In this document: piece by piece, positions 7,899-15,602 of the stretch
Layout of the letters: each line of letters begins with the position of its first letter
Numbering within the stretch: position 1 is the first letter of the stretch
Origin: an uncultured Faecalibacterium sp.
Lineage (GTDB): Bacteria; Bacillota; Clostridia; Oscillospirales; Ruminococcaceae
NCBI GenBank assembly: GCA_934561485.1
Contig: CAKTGS010000018.1
Span: 1-28,579, forward strand
Length of the DNA stretch: 28,579 bases
Direction: 5' to 3'
Made by a program: the position numbers and the translations under genes
Notes under the pieces: model-generated
Databases searched by the model: none
Seen by the model: the letters and a program-made list of their open reading frames with translations, nothing else
Told to the model about the DNA's origin: nothing

Positions 7899-8258
7899 TC
7901 AGCTCCGCTCAAACCCCAGATAGCGGGTACCCTGAAAACTCAGCTTTCCCCTGTCGCCCTCGACCAGCATTCCGTAATCCGCCCCGCCTACGGTCAGTTC
8001 CATGCGGTCGCCGCTTTCTACCTGAAAGGTTACGTAATAGGTCGTAAACGTATGTGCCATCGCATTGTCCGTATGGTGGTGGGAGACTTCCGTGCGCTTT
8101 GCCACCACTGCTGCCGGAACGGTAAGACGCGGCGAATGGTTGTTTTTATTCCATGTACGAACATTCCCGATGATGGTATACAGAATCATGCCCAAAACCA
8201 CAAGGAACAGGATGGGAAACAGGATGCTGAACAACAGATCAAATCCAGCGTAAAACAT
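7899..8258 (-). CDS. DUF2500 family protein
   Basis: This 119-residue protein has one N-terminal membrane segment (about 5-28) and a soluble domain. Its conserved C-terminal pattern (YYVTFQVESGDRMEL, YGMLVEGDRGKL, FQGTRYLGF) is that of DUF2500. The function is unknown. ATG 8258 is chosen because GGAGG lies 7 nt upstream; the upstream ATG at 8264 would be 1 nt from it. The short ORF at 8261-8338 ends immediately before it, so the two may be translationally coupled. Confidence 0.85.
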   Translation of the reverse strand: MFYAGFDLLFSILFPILFLVVLGMILYTIIGNVRTWNKNNHSPRLTVPAAVVAKRTEVSHHHTDNAMAHTFTTYYVTFQVESGDRMELTVGGADYGMLVEGDRGKLSFQGTRYLGFERS

Positions 8259-8260
8259 AG

Positions 8261-8338
8261 TCATTCCTCCCGATTTTTCAGTTTCCGAAACAGCTGATCA
8301 AAACTCTTGTCTGAGATGGCTTTTTCAGAGGCTGCCAT
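8261..8338 (-). CDS. possible 25-residue leader ORF upstream of DUF2500
   Basis: It starts at ATG 8338, with GGGGA 7 nt upstream, and encodes a charged peptide beginning MAASEKAISDKSF and ending LKNREE. Its stop codon overlaps the first alternative ATG of the DUF2500 gene. It is too short to judge by homology. It may be a coupled small protein or simply chance. Confidence 0.35.
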   Translation of the reverse strand: MAASEKAISDKSFDQLFRKLKNREE

Positions 8339-8424
8339 GCTGGTTTCCCCGTTCTGACAGTGAAATTCGATTTTATATTCTTGATACGGGCAGCCCTGCC
8401 GAAAAAATGCAGAAAATGTCGTCT

Positions 8425-8476
8425 GACAAAAAATTTTGTCCGATTTGATTATAGCATACCTTTGCGTAGAATAAAA
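8425..8476 (-). promoter_or_regulatory. promoter with operator-like palindrome for the DUF2500 transcript
   Basis: On the minus strand there is an extended -10 box TGC-TATAAT (-10 at 8453-8448), with only a weak -35 (TTTTAT, 8476-8471). At the expected start of transcription lies an inverted repeat GACAAAA-N2-TTTTGTC (8425-8440). That position suits a repressor site. Confidence 0.55.
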
Positions 8477-8510
8477 CACTTTATATAAGCCGCCTGCATT
8501 GCAGTCAGAG

Positions 8511-8714
8511 TCAGATGTAGCTGGTCCAGCCCACACCGGCCGGGTCGGAGCTGTCATCGCCGCGCTTGCCGCCGCACTGCCGCTCCAGCCAGTCCCAGGC
8601 TGCACTTTTCACATCCATGCCGGCTTCGATGAAAGCATCGCTTATCAGAACGGTGTTCTCGTCATCCTTGCCGCCGGCGGAACCGGTGCCGCCCTCCACA
8701 TAGTTGTAGGACAT
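8511..8714 (-). CDS. hypothetical 67-residue ORF at the IS200 junction
   Basis: It reads MSYNYVEGGTGSAGGKDDE and ends AGVGWTSYI. It is hydrophilic, with no recognised domain. GGAG lies 7 nt before ATG 8714. The reading frame continues upstream out of frame with the IS200 transposase fragment, and the junction falls at about 8715. It may be a small gene or the 3' remnant of a gene cut by the insertion. GC-rich codon use resembles the host genes. Confidence 0.35.
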   Translation of the reverse strand: MSYNYVEGGTGSAGGKDDENTVLISDAFIEAGMDVKSAAWDWLERQCGGKRGDDSSDPAGVGWTSYI

Positions 8715-8715
8715 A

Positions 8716-8968
8716 AATCGCTCCGACTTCTTTTCTCTTTTGCCCATAGAACGCTTTTCTTCTATATTTCGGCGCAAACACGATATGGTATTTGCAATTC
8801 CAGCTGGTATGTGATCAACTTTTTACGTCATTCATTCTTGAATGTCCTCCCTTTGCTTGTTTGATGCAGTTGGCAGACCGCATCTTCATTATTGCAAAGG
8901 GAGTTCTTTTTGTCCGCATTATCGACACAAGTCTTTTTGGAAGCCACTCGCCTAGCGAGTGGCTTCCA
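8716..8968 (-). mobile_element. decayed IS200-type element (left end and 5' part of tnpA)
   Basis: Reading from 8835 leftwards, the translation is MNDVKS-stop-SHTSWNCKYHIVFAPKYRR..., continuing to GQKRKEVGAI. That is the N-terminus of IS200/IS605 Y1 transposase (HTSWNCKYHIVFAPKYRRK). An in-frame TGA lies at 8817-8815, and similarity ends at about 8716, before the HUH and tyrosine motifs, so it is dead. A perfect 14-bp hairpin with a CTA loop at 8938-8968 fits the left-end recognition hairpin. Arms 8894-8903 and 8847-8856 (CTCCCTTTGC/GCAAAGGGAG) would hide the transposase ribosome site, a known IS200 control device. Confidence 0.8.
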
Positions 8969-8976
8969 TTATACAA

Positions 8977-9020
8977 AAAAGCCCCGCACGGACACATGCA
9001 GCGTGCCGGTACGGGGCGGA
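8977..9020 (-). terminator. intrinsic terminator (minus strand) next to the IS200 left end
   Basis: On the minus strand GCCCCGTACCGG and CCGTGCGGGGC pair imperfectly and are followed by TTTTTTG. It is the nearest terminator downstream of phzF. A second hairpin upstream of it (9028-9060; GAATC and TGAGCT arms with a CGGTA loop) belongs to the same untranslated stretch. Confidence 0.75.
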
Positions 9021-9222
9021 CAACAATGAGAATCGTTTGAGCTCGGTAAGCTCAGATTCTTACTAAGCAAATTTGTTCAGTGCCTCATTCTTGGATGTTC
9101 ACTTTTCCATGAGATTGCCGTGGTAGATGCGGCTTGCTGATTTTTTAGTATCAGGATAGTATCACACAACCAGCGGAATCTCTTTGGATATTATATCGAA
9201 TTATCTGCGAATTTTCAACTGC
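9021..9222 (-). other. non-coding stretch downstream of phzF, possible gene remnant
   Basis: No intact ORF is present. One minus-strand frame between about 9150 and 9062 reads DTKKSASRIYHGNLMEK, then a TGA, then TSKNEALNKFA and a stop. It has protein-like composition and could be the tail of a decayed gene. I cannot name the family. The hairpin at 9028-9060 and the terminator at 8977-9020 follow. Confidence 0.25.
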
Positions 9223-9999
9223 TTATTTGATATGGATTTCACTCTCCGCAAAAAGAACAGCCTTTCCACTCAAGTAGACACGCTCTCCGGCGTAGCGGCA
9301 GTAGAGGACACCGCCTCGTGCGGATGCCTGATATGCAATCAGTTCATCCTTGCCCAGCTTCTCTGCCCAAATAGGAACCACATGGCAATGACCGCGCCCA
9401 CAGACAGGGTCTTCAGGCACCTTGCACTTTGGGACAAAGCTGCGTGTCACGCAGTCAAAATTGCGGCCTTGAACCGTTACATGCAGGCCATGCCCATCCA
9501 GTTGACGTACAAGTTCCTGATTCGGTTTCAGCTGGCGAAGCTGCTCTTCTGTCTTTAGGATGCAAACCATATCGGCATCCATATAGGCTTCTACTAGTGC
9601 AACACCTAACGCATGAACCATTTGTTCCGTCACAGGGATTCGCTTTGGATGATAAGATGGAAAATCTAGCGTAAGTACATCGTTCTTTCTTGTGACGTGC
9701 AGCATCCCACTCAAAGTATCAAAATGCACGGCATTCACTTCCGGCTCAATGAAATGAGTAATGACATAGGCTGTTGCCAGTGTCGCATGGCCGCACAGGT
9801 CGATTTCGCCACCCGGTGTGAACCAGCGCAGACAATAATGGTCGCCGCTCTTGACGGCAAAAGCCGTTTCCGACAGGCTGTTCTCAATGGCGATTTTCTG
9901 CATTGTATCGTCTGAAAGCCATTGCTTCATCACGCATACTGCTGCTGGGTTTCCCTTGAATACTTCCTCTGTGAACGCGTCCACAATATATTGTTTCAT
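9223..9999 (-). CDS. PhzF-family isomerase/epimerase
   Basis: This 258-residue protein has the PhzF fold signatures GNPAAVCV (16-23), catalytic Glu44 in NSLSETAF, DLCGHATLATA (67-77) and a late PEDPVCGRGHCHVVPIW. The last motif is usually EDPVTGSAHC, so the two-residue change next to the active site is unusual. Members carry out proton shifts on small substrates; the substrate is unknown here and phenazine synthesis is not implied. RBS is AGGAAGG before ATG 9999. It lies 2 nt after the GNAT gene and is probably under the divergent LysR regulator. Confidence 0.88.
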   Translation of the reverse strand: MKQYIVDAFTEEVFKGNPAAVCVMKQWLSDDTMQKIAIENSLSETAFAVKSGDHYCLRWFTPGGEIDLCGHATLATAYVITHFIEPEVNAVHFDTLSGMLHVTRKNDVLTLDFPSYHPKRIPVTEQMVHALGVALVEAYMDADMVCILKTEEQLRQLKPNQELVRQLDGHGLHVTVQGRNFDCVTRSFVPKCKVPEDPVCGRGHCHVVPIWAEKLGKDELIAYQASARGGVLYCRYAGERVYLSGKAVLFAESEIHIK

Positions 10000-10001
10000 T
10001 T

Positions 10002-10460
10002 TTAGACCTTCCTCTCCATCTCAATATCCGCCTTTTCGGACTTCCAGTATTCTTTCCGATAAGGCACTTCTCGGAAACCGAACTTCCTGTACAGGTGGAT
10101 GGCTGGCTTTAGGCTGCGGCAGGAAATGAGCACTTCCTTCTTTGCACCGTGCTCCTCGGCATAGTGCATGGCAGCTTGCAGAACGGCGCTGCCTGCACCG
10201 GTGCCGGTGTACTGGTTTCGGGCGGCAAGTTTGCACAGTTCCCATGTGGTACCTTCCAATGGCATCGCCATGCAGGTAGCAAGGACTTCACCTGTGTCAT
10301 CCAGTGCAAAAAACGCCATTGCTCCCTGCGCAATCAGGTCTTCCACATGGTCCATAGCGTACTGGTCAAAGGATTCCACCCAGTAGAACCGGGTCAGCCA
10401 CTCGGTGTTCAATCGGACAAAGGCTTCCCGGTATTCCGGGCGGTAGGTTACGATTTTCAT
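10002..10460 (-). CDS. GNAT-family N-acetyltransferase
   Basis: This 152-residue protein has the GNAT acetyl-CoA-binding motif around NQYTGTGAGSAVLQAAM and a late motif YRKFGFREVPY. ATG 10460 is chosen since GAGGG lies 7 nt upstream; a longer frame upstream lacks an RBS. The substrate is unknown. It is the first gene of a two-gene operon with phzF, divergent from lysR. Confidence 0.87.
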   Translation of the reverse strand: MKIVTYRPEYREAFVRLNTEWLTRFYWVESFDQYAMDHVEDLIAQGAMAFFALDDTGEVLATCMAMPLEGTTWELCKLAARNQYTGTGAGSAVLQAAMHYAEEHGAKKEVLISCRSLKPAIHLYRKFGFREVPYRKEYWKSEKADIEMERKV

Positions 10461-10496
10461 TTTCTTTCCCTCTTTCTTGTCATGGAGTATGCCTTT

Positions 10497-10560
10497 ATGA
10501 TACAATGGCATTGTAAATAAGTAAAACTCACATTTTGCATCTAAGTATGCAAAAGTTTTA
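10497..10560. promoter_or_regulatory. divergent GNAT/lysR control region with palindromes
   Basis: The minus-strand promoter is -35 TTTACT (10525-10520), a 17-bp spacer and -10 TATCAT (10502-10497). Two inverted repeats lie here. One is TACAATG-G-CATTGTA (10501-10515). The other is TTTTGCAT-N6-ATGCAAAA (10533-10554), extended by outer arms TAAAACT and AGTTTTA (10522-10528 and 10554-10560). The second fits a LysR-type binding site between regulator and target. Confidence 0.7.
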
Positions 10561-10578
10561 TTTGAAAAGAGGGCGCAT

Positions 10579-11442
10579 ATGAACCGTTACAGAGCTTTGC
10601 TGAAAGTAGTGGAAGTGGGCAGCTACACGAAAGCCGCCGAGATTCTGGGCTACACCCAGCCAGCCCTCAGCCAGATGATCTCCTCGCTGGAAAAGGAAAT
10701 CGGCATCACGCTGCTGTATCGCTCCCGATATGGTGTTCGGCTGACCCCGGAGGGCGAGCGGCTGCTTCCCACCATCCAGAAAACTGTACAGCAGTACGAT
10801 GATCTTCGCAAAATGGAAGATGAGATCAAGGGATTGGATTCCGGCATTGTGCGCATTGGCACGGTATCCAGCGTTTCCTGCCATTGGCTGCCCGGCATCA
10901 TTCGGAAGTTCTGGGCAAAGTACCCCAATGTGCAGCTGGTGCTGCATCAAGGGGACTATACCAGCATCTGCGACTGGGTACAGACCGGGACGGTGGATTT
11001 TGGCTTTGTGAATCCGGCTGCGGCCAAGGGACTGGAAACACGGACTTTGCAGACAGACCCCTTTGTGGCTGTTCTGCCCAAAGGCCACCTGCTGGCACAG
11101 AAGCCCTCTGTATCGCTGCAGGAGCTGGCAGACGAGCCGTATCTGCTGTTGGAAGAAGGGTGTTACAGCGAGCCGCTGGAAGCCTTTCGGAAAGCCGGAA
11201 TTCCCCCCAATGTACGGCTGACCATGCACGATGATTACTCCATCCTGTCCATGGTGGAGCAGGGACTGGGCTACTCCTTGCTGGCAGAGCTGGTGCTGCA
11301 AAAGACGGCCTACGATGTTGCTGTCCGTCCGGTGGACGAACCGATTCTCCGCACAATGGCTCTGGTGATGAAAGACAAGCGCGGCCTGTCCGCAGCAGCC
11401 AAAACGTTTATGCGGTTCATCTTGGCAGAAAATGAAACATAA
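10579..11442 (+). CDS. LysR-family transcriptional regulator
   Basis: This 287-residue protein has an N-terminal winged HTH (YTKAAEILGYTQPALSQMISSLEKEIGITLLYR, roughly 15-47) and a periplasmic-binding-protein-like effector domain from about 85. RBS AAAAGAGGG precedes ATG 10579. It is transcribed away from the GNAT-phzF operon, the usual arrangement for a LysR regulator and its target. The effector is unknown. Confidence 0.93.
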   Translation: MNRYRALLKVVEVGSYTKAAEILGYTQPALSQMISSLEKEIGITLLYRSRYGVRLTPEGERLLPTIQKTVQQYDDLRKMEDEIKGLDSGIVRIGTVSSVSCHWLPGIIRKFWAKYPNVQLVLHQGDYTSICDWVQTGTVDFGFVNPAAAKGLETRTLQTDPFVAVLPKGHLLAQKPSVSLQELADEPYLLLEEGCYSEPLEAFRKAGIPPNVRLTMHDDYSILSMVEQGLGYSLLAELVLQKTAYDVAVRPVDEPILRTMALVMKDKRGLSAAAKTFMRFILAENET

Positions 11443-11457
11443 CCGCATTATGCACAA

Positions 11458-11497
11458 AGCCCCCGCCAGCTCATACTGACGGGGGCTCCATGCGTTT
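11458..11497. terminator. bidirectional terminator between lysR and guaA
   Basis: AGCCCCCGCCAG and CTGACGGGGGCT pair with one mismatch, followed by a TTTTT tract at 11495-11499 on the plus strand. On the minus strand the stem is followed by TTTGTG. It serves convergent lysR and guaA. Confidence 0.85.
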
Positions 11498-11521
11498 TTG
11501 ATTAAATCTAGTTGGTGGAAA

Positions 11522-13072
11522 TTACTCGAGCTCAATGGTGGCCGGCGGTTTACCGGTGCAATCATAGAACACACGGTTGACATGCTTGACCTCATTGACG
11601 ATGCGGCTGGTCACAGTGCCCAGGACGTCCCAGGGCATGTTGTAGCTCTCTGCGGTCATAAAGTCGGTGGTGGTCACAGCGCGCAGGGCCACAGCGTAAT
11701 CGTAGGTGCGCTCATCGCCCATAACGCCAACGCTGCGCATGTTGGTCAGTGCTGCGTAATACTGGTTGATTTCCTTATCCAGGCCGGCTTTGGCGATCTC
11801 CTCGCGCCAGATGGCGTCTGCATCCTGCACAATGGCCACCTTTTCGGGGGTCACTTCGCCGATGATGCGGATGCCCAGGCCCGGGCCGGGGAACGGCTGA
11901 CGGCTGACCAGGTACTCGGGCAGGCCCAGTTCGCGGCCAACCTGACGCACCTCATCCTTGAACAGGTTGCGCAGCGGCTCCACCAGTTCCTTGAAGTCCA
12001 CAGTGTCGGGCAGGCCGCCCACGTTGTGGTGGCTCTTGATGACGGTGGATTCACCGCCCAGACCGCTTTCCACCACGTCCGGGTAGATGGTGCCCTGTGC
12101 CAGGAAGTCCACCTTGCCGATCTTTTTAGCCTGCTCTTCAAACACGCGGATGAACTCTTCGCCGATGATCTTACGCTTGCGCTCCGGCTCGGTAACACCG
12201 GCCAGCTTGCTGAAATAGCGCTCGCGGGCATCCACGCAGATAAAGTTGATGTCAAACCCGTTGGCATTGCCCGGGCCGAACACCGAGCAGACTTCTTCCA
12301 TCTCGTTCTTGCGCAGCAGGCCGTGGTCCACGAACACACAGGTCAACTGCTTGCCCACAGCCTTGGCCAGCATAGCCGCCAGCACAGAAGAGTCCACGCC
12401 GCCGGACAGGGCGCACAACACCTTGCCATCGCCGATTTCCTCCCGCAGGGCCTTGATGTTGTTTTCCACAAAGGAGTCCATCTTCCAGTCGCCGGTGCAG
12501 CCGCAGACGTTGTACACGAAATTGTGCAGCATCTTCTTGCCTTCCACGGTATGCAGCACCTCCGGATGGAACTGCACGGCATACAGACCCTTTTCGGTAT
12601 TTTCTACGGCGGCCACCGGGCAATTTGCGGTGTGCGCGGTGATCTTGAAGCCGGGAGCTGCCTGCTCGATATAATCGTTGTGGCTCATCCAGCAGATGGT
12701 GGAAGGCTGCACACCGGCAAACATCTTGCTGTCGGTATCCACGAACACTTCGGTCTTGCCGTATTCACGCTCCGGGGCGCGGCACACATGGCCGCCCATC
12801 AGGTGCATCATGAGCTGACTGCCGTAGCAGATGCCCAGGATGGGAACGCCCCAGCTGAAGATCTCGGGGTCGATGGTAGGCGAATCTTCCAGATAAACGC
12901 TGTTGGGGCCGCCGGTAAAGATGATACCCTTGGGGTTCTTTGCCTTGATCACCGACAGATCGGTTTTATAGGAATAGATTTCACAGTAGACATTGTTCTC
13001 GCGGACGCGGCGCGCGATCAGCTGATTGTACTGGCCGCCAAAGTCCAGCACGATGACAGTTTCATGCTGCAT
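11522..13072 (-). CDS. guaA: GMP synthase (glutamine-hydrolysing)
   Basis: This 516-residue enzyme converts XMP to GMP using glutamine and ATP. The class I amidotransferase domain has Cys82 in GICYGSQ and His169/Glu171 in QFHPEVLHT. The ATP pyrophosphatase domain has the PP-loop LSGGVDSS (222-229), and the dimerisation domain ends [11 protein letters not shown] 13072 is chosen because GGGAGGAG lies 6 nt upstream; the frame is open seven codons further but without a better site. An extended -10 TATACT (13125-13120) lies upstream. No purine riboswitch is visible. Confidence 0.97.
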   Translation of the reverse strand: MQHETVIVLDFGGQYNQLIARRVRENNVYCEIYSYKTDLSVIKAKNPKGIIFTGGPNSVYLEDSPTIDPEIFSWGVPILGICYGSQLMMHLMGGHVCRAPEREYGKTEVFVDTDSKMFAGVQPSTICWMSHNDYIEQAAPGFKITAHTANCPVAAVENTEKGLYAVQFHPEVLHTVEGKKMLHNFVYNVCGCTGDWKMDSFVENNIKALREEIGDGKVLCALSGGVDSSVLAAMLAKAVGKQLTCVFVDHGLLRKNEMEEVCSVFGPGNANGFDINFICVDARERYFSKLAGVTEPERKRKIIGEEFIRVFEEQAKKIGKVDFLAQGTIYPDVVESGLGGESTVIKSHHNVGGLPDTVDFKELVEPLRNLFKDEVRQVGRELGLPEYLVSRQPFPGPGLGIRIIGEVTPEKVAIVQDADAIWREEIAKAGLDKEINQYYAALTNMRSVGVMGDERTYDYAVALRAVTTTDFMTAESYNMPWDVLGTVTSRIVNEVKHVNRVFYDCTGKPPATIELE

Positions 13073-13119
13073 GATGTTCTCCTCCCGTTTCATTCAATGT
13101 GTTTTTTACAGATAAGATT

Positions 13120-13130
13120 AGTATAGCACA
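13120..13130 (-). promoter_or_regulatory. probable guaA promoter (extended -10)
   Basis: On the minus strand TGTGC-TATACT (-10 at 13125-13120) lies 48 nt upstream of the guaA start codon. The -35 region (TCGATT) is poor. Confidence 0.5.
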
Positions 13131-13171
13131 TCTCACAAGGAAAATCGACAGCTTTTGTGAAGTTTCCCAGC

Positions 13172-13804
13172 TTATTTTGTCTGCACCGGATGGCGCAGCA
13201 CCGTTTTCAGCTTTTCGGGTGCCGTGCGGCGCGGGTCACTCAGATAGATCTCATGATGAAACCGCACATCTGAAAAATCCACGACATATCCCTGTTCCGC
13301 TGCAAAAGCATCCATCTGCCGCAGGGTTTCCGGCTCTGCATCATAGGGGCCAAGATGCATGCACTGCACGCAAAGGCCTTCCTCGTAAGTCAGAAATTCC
13401 GCCCTGGAAAAGTCCTTTTTCTTTTTGGCCGCTGCTTCCTGCACCGCCCAGTCAAACTCTTCCCTGGTCACAAACTCCGGCAGACGGAGCATAGAGGTCC
13501 ACTCAAACGTTTCCTTGTGGGCATAGTCCACTCCTTCTACACCCTGCTGATGCCACAAGCCTTCCAGCGGCGGCACCACATACGCAAAATACCCCTCCAT
13601 TTTGTGGCTGCCCTTATAACTCATTTTGATGGTAAAGGCAATGCCGTACAGCAGCTCCATTGCTGCCTGATACGCCCCCGCCGGGTCGTTCGGGTCGCCC
13701 CTGCCGCGCACCGCCACAAAATTCATGGCAGGAACCGTAATGAGATGCGGCTTTCTGGGTGGAAGATAGAATTCCTTATACTCTTTCTTGAAATCAAACG
13801 CCAT
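13172..13804 (-). CDS. GyrI-like small-molecule-binding protein
   Basis: This 210-residue soluble protein is of the GyrI-like type widespread in Firmicutes. Recognisable segments are FYLPPRKPHLITVPAMNFV near the N-terminus, GDPNDPAGAYQAA, GYFAYVVPPLEGLW, and the C-terminal CMHLGPYDAEP and HHEIYLSDPRRT. The fold is the SHS2 effector-binding module seen in multidrug regulators, here without a DNA-binding domain. The ligand is unknown. It has its own promoter upstream. Confidence 0.85.
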   Translation of the reverse strand: MAFDFKKEYKEFYLPPRKPHLITVPAMNFVAVRGRGDPNDPAGAYQAAMELLYGIAFTIKMSYKGSHKMEGYFAYVVPPLEGLWHQQGVEGVDYAHKETFEWTSMLRLPEFVTREEFDWAVQEAAAKKKKDFSRAEFLTYEEGLCVQCMHLGPYDAEPETLRQMDAFAAEQGYVVDFSDVRFHHEIYLSDPRRTAPEKLKTVLRHPVQTK

Positions 13805-13850
13805 TTTATCGTTTTCCTTTCTTGTTCCAGGCTCAGTTCGTTCTGTTTTC

Positions 13851-13890
13851 AGTATAGCACAACAACATTATTTTGCAAACGTTATGTTGT
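13851..13890 (-). promoter_or_regulatory. promoter of the GyrI-like gene with inverted repeat
   Basis: On the minus strand: -35 TTGCAA (13878-13873), a 16-bp spacer and an extended -10 TGC-TATACT (13856-13851). An inverted repeat ACAACAT-N15-ATGTTGT (13862-13890) spans the -35 and could bind a dimeric regulator. Confidence 0.65.
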
Positions 13891-13906
13891 AGTTCAGAGC
13901 ATTTTT

Positions 13907-14659
13907 CTACAACGCTACATCCAGAGCCATCATCAGGGCAAAGCCCAGCACAATGCTCAGCACACCGGCCGGTTCGTCCGCTTCCACGGCTTCCGGGATC
14001 ATCTCCTGGGCCGTCACGCACACCATGCAGCCGGCCGCAAGGCTCATCAGCCAGGGCAGCGCGGCGTGCACCCACCCGGCCAGAGCAAAGGCCAGCAGTG
14101 CACCCAGCGGCTCCACCAGTCCGGAGGCCGCTCCTGCGCAGAATGCCTGCCGCCGGGTGCAGCCTGTATGCAGCAGCGGCAGACTGACTGCCGCCCCTTC
14201 CGGGATGTTCTGCAGCCCGATGCCCAGGCTCAGCGCCAGCGCACCGCTCACAGCGTCCGGGTCTCCGTTCAGCGCCAGCGCGGCGGCCAGCCCCACCACC
14301 ATGCCCTCCGGCAGATTGTGCAGGGTCACCGCCAGCACCATGGAGCGGCCCGGCTGCCTGCCGCCCGTCAGCAGCTTCTGGGCTGCGTGTTCCATCTGCA
14401 GCAGCCCCGCCGCCCCCAACACCAGCCCCACCGAAGGCGGGACCCAGGCGGCCCCTCCGCGCTCTGCTGCCCGCGCAATGGCGGGCAGCAGCAGGCTCCA
14501 CACGCTGGCGGCCAGCATAATGCCTGCTGCCATTCCGGTCAGGATGCGCCGGGTGGGCTGCTGCGCCGGGCTGCGCAGCAAAAAGACGCCGGCTGCCCCC
14601 AGCGTGGTGCACGCTGCCGGAAGCAGCAGGGTGCCCGCCGTCCACACGATCTGTTCCAA
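13907..14659 (-). CDS. ZIP-family metal transporter
   Basis: This 250-residue membrane protein has about eight hydrophobic helices and the metal-binding ZIP motifs HNLPEGMVVG (TM4) and NIPEGAAVSLPL/EPLGA (TM5 and after). It probably imports zinc or another divalent cation. The start is TTG 14659, with AAGGGGGAG 6 nt upstream; no ATG gives a full-length protein. Its promoter (TTGTGT-17-TATACC) overlaps the divergent promoter of the 14786 gene. Confidence 0.87.
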   Translation of the reverse strand: MEQIVWTAGTLLLPAACTTLGAAGVFLLRSPAQQPTRRILTGMAAGIMLAASVWSLLLPAIARAAERGGAAWVPPSVGLVLGAAGLLQMEHAAQKLLTGGRQPGRSMVLAVTLHNLPEGMVVGLAAALALNGDPDAVSGALALSLGIGLQNIPEGAAVSLPLLHTGCTRRQAFCAGAASGLVEPLGALLAFALAGWVHAALPWLMSLAAGCMVCVTAQEMIPEAVEADEPAGVLSIVLGFALMMALDVAL

Positions 14660-14717
14660 ATTGCACTCCCCCTTTGTTCCGGTGTATGAATTCCCGCTGC
14701 AAAAGGTGCATTCCGGC

Positions 14718-14767
14718 TTCCGTTTTCCACCGGGGCATGGTATACTGTTTTTATCAGAACAACACAA
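14718..14767. promoter_or_regulatory. overlapping divergent promoters (ZIP and aspartate dehydrogenase-like)
   Basis: On the plus strand there is an extended -10, TGG-TATACT (14741-14746), with a weak -35 TTCCGT (14718-14723). On the minus strand there is a -35 TTGTGT (14767-14762), a 17-bp spacer and a -10 TATACC (14744-14739). The two -10 boxes share the self-complementary GTATAC core, so the polymerases should compete. Confidence 0.6.
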
Positions 14768-14785
14768 CAAAAAGGAGTTTGAAGC

Positions 14786-15586
14786 ATGAAAACAAAATTT
14801 GGCATCCTCGGCTGTGGGTTCCTGGGCAATATCGTGGCGGACGCCTGGAAAAAGGGTCTGCTGCCGGACTATGAGCTGGTGGGCGTTTTCAGCCGCACCA
14901 GTGCTTCGGCAGAAAAGACGGCCACTGCCGCAGGCTGCAAAGCCTGTGCCAGCCTGGACGAGCTGCTGGCTCTGGAGCCGGAATACCTGGTGGAAGCTGC
15001 CTCGGTGGAGGCCGTGCGCACCCTGTCCATTCCCGCCCTGCGCAGGGGCGTGAATCTGGTGGTGCTGTCCATCGGTGCCTTTGCCGACCAGGCATTCTAT
15101 GAGCAGGTGCAGGCTGCCGCCCGGGAAGGCGGGGCTAGAGTGCACCTGACTAGCGGAGCCATCGGCGGCTTTGACGTCCTGCAGACCATCTCCCTGATGG
15201 CGGAAGCCCAGGGCCTGCCGGAAACTGCCGGCATCCAGACCCACACCGGAGCCAGGGGCTTCCGCAATACCCCCGTGTGGGACGAGCATCTGCTGACCGA
15301 TGCTGCGGAATCCACCGTGTTCACCGGCAATGCCAAGCAGGCCATTGCCACCTTCCCCCGCCGGGTCAACGTGGCGGTTGCCACTGCGCTGGCTACCACC
15401 GGCCCGGAAAACACCGGTGTGGTGATGAACTCTGTGCCCGGCTGGGTGGGCGATGCCCACTGCATCACCGCCGAGATCGAGGGCACCAAAGCTGTGGTGG
15501 ACATCTGCGCCCGTAACAGCGCCATTGCAGCCTGGAGCGCCGTAGCTCTGCTGCGCAATCTGGCTTCTCCCATCTGCTTCTATTAA
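14786..15586 (+). CDS. aspartate dehydrogenase-like NAD(P)-dependent oxidoreductase
   Basis: This 266-residue protein has an N-terminal Rossmann fold with GILGCGFLG (6-14) and a C-terminal domain of the aspartate dehydrogenase/DUF108 type: TSGAIGGFDVL, RVNVAVATALAT and the terminal ARNSAIAAWSAVALLRNL. Family members oxidise L-aspartate to iminoaspartate or work on related amino acids. No NAD-biosynthesis genes (nadA, nadC) are adjacent, so a role in NAD synthesis is not supported here. RBS AAAGGAG precedes ATG 14786. The partner gene starts 16 nt after its stop. Confidence 0.8.
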   Translation: MKTKFGILGCGFLGNIVADAWKKGLLPDYELVGVFSRTSASAEKTATAAGCKACASLDELLALEPEYLVEAASVEAVRTLSIPALRRGVNLVVLSIGAFADQAFYEQVQAAAREGGARVHLTSGAIGGFDVLQTISLMAEAQGLPETAGIQTHTGARGFRNTPVWDEHLLTDAAESTVFTGNAKQAIATFPRRVNVAVATALATTGPENTGVVMNSVPGWVGDAHCITAEIEGTKAVVDICARNSAIAAWSAVALLRNLASPICFY

Positions 15587-15602
15587 AAGGAGGACTTGCC
15601 TG

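Noticed and set aside
11522..13171. purine riboswitch before guaA
   Set aside because: Only about 50 nt separate the promoter from the start codon, and no purine aptamer core is present.
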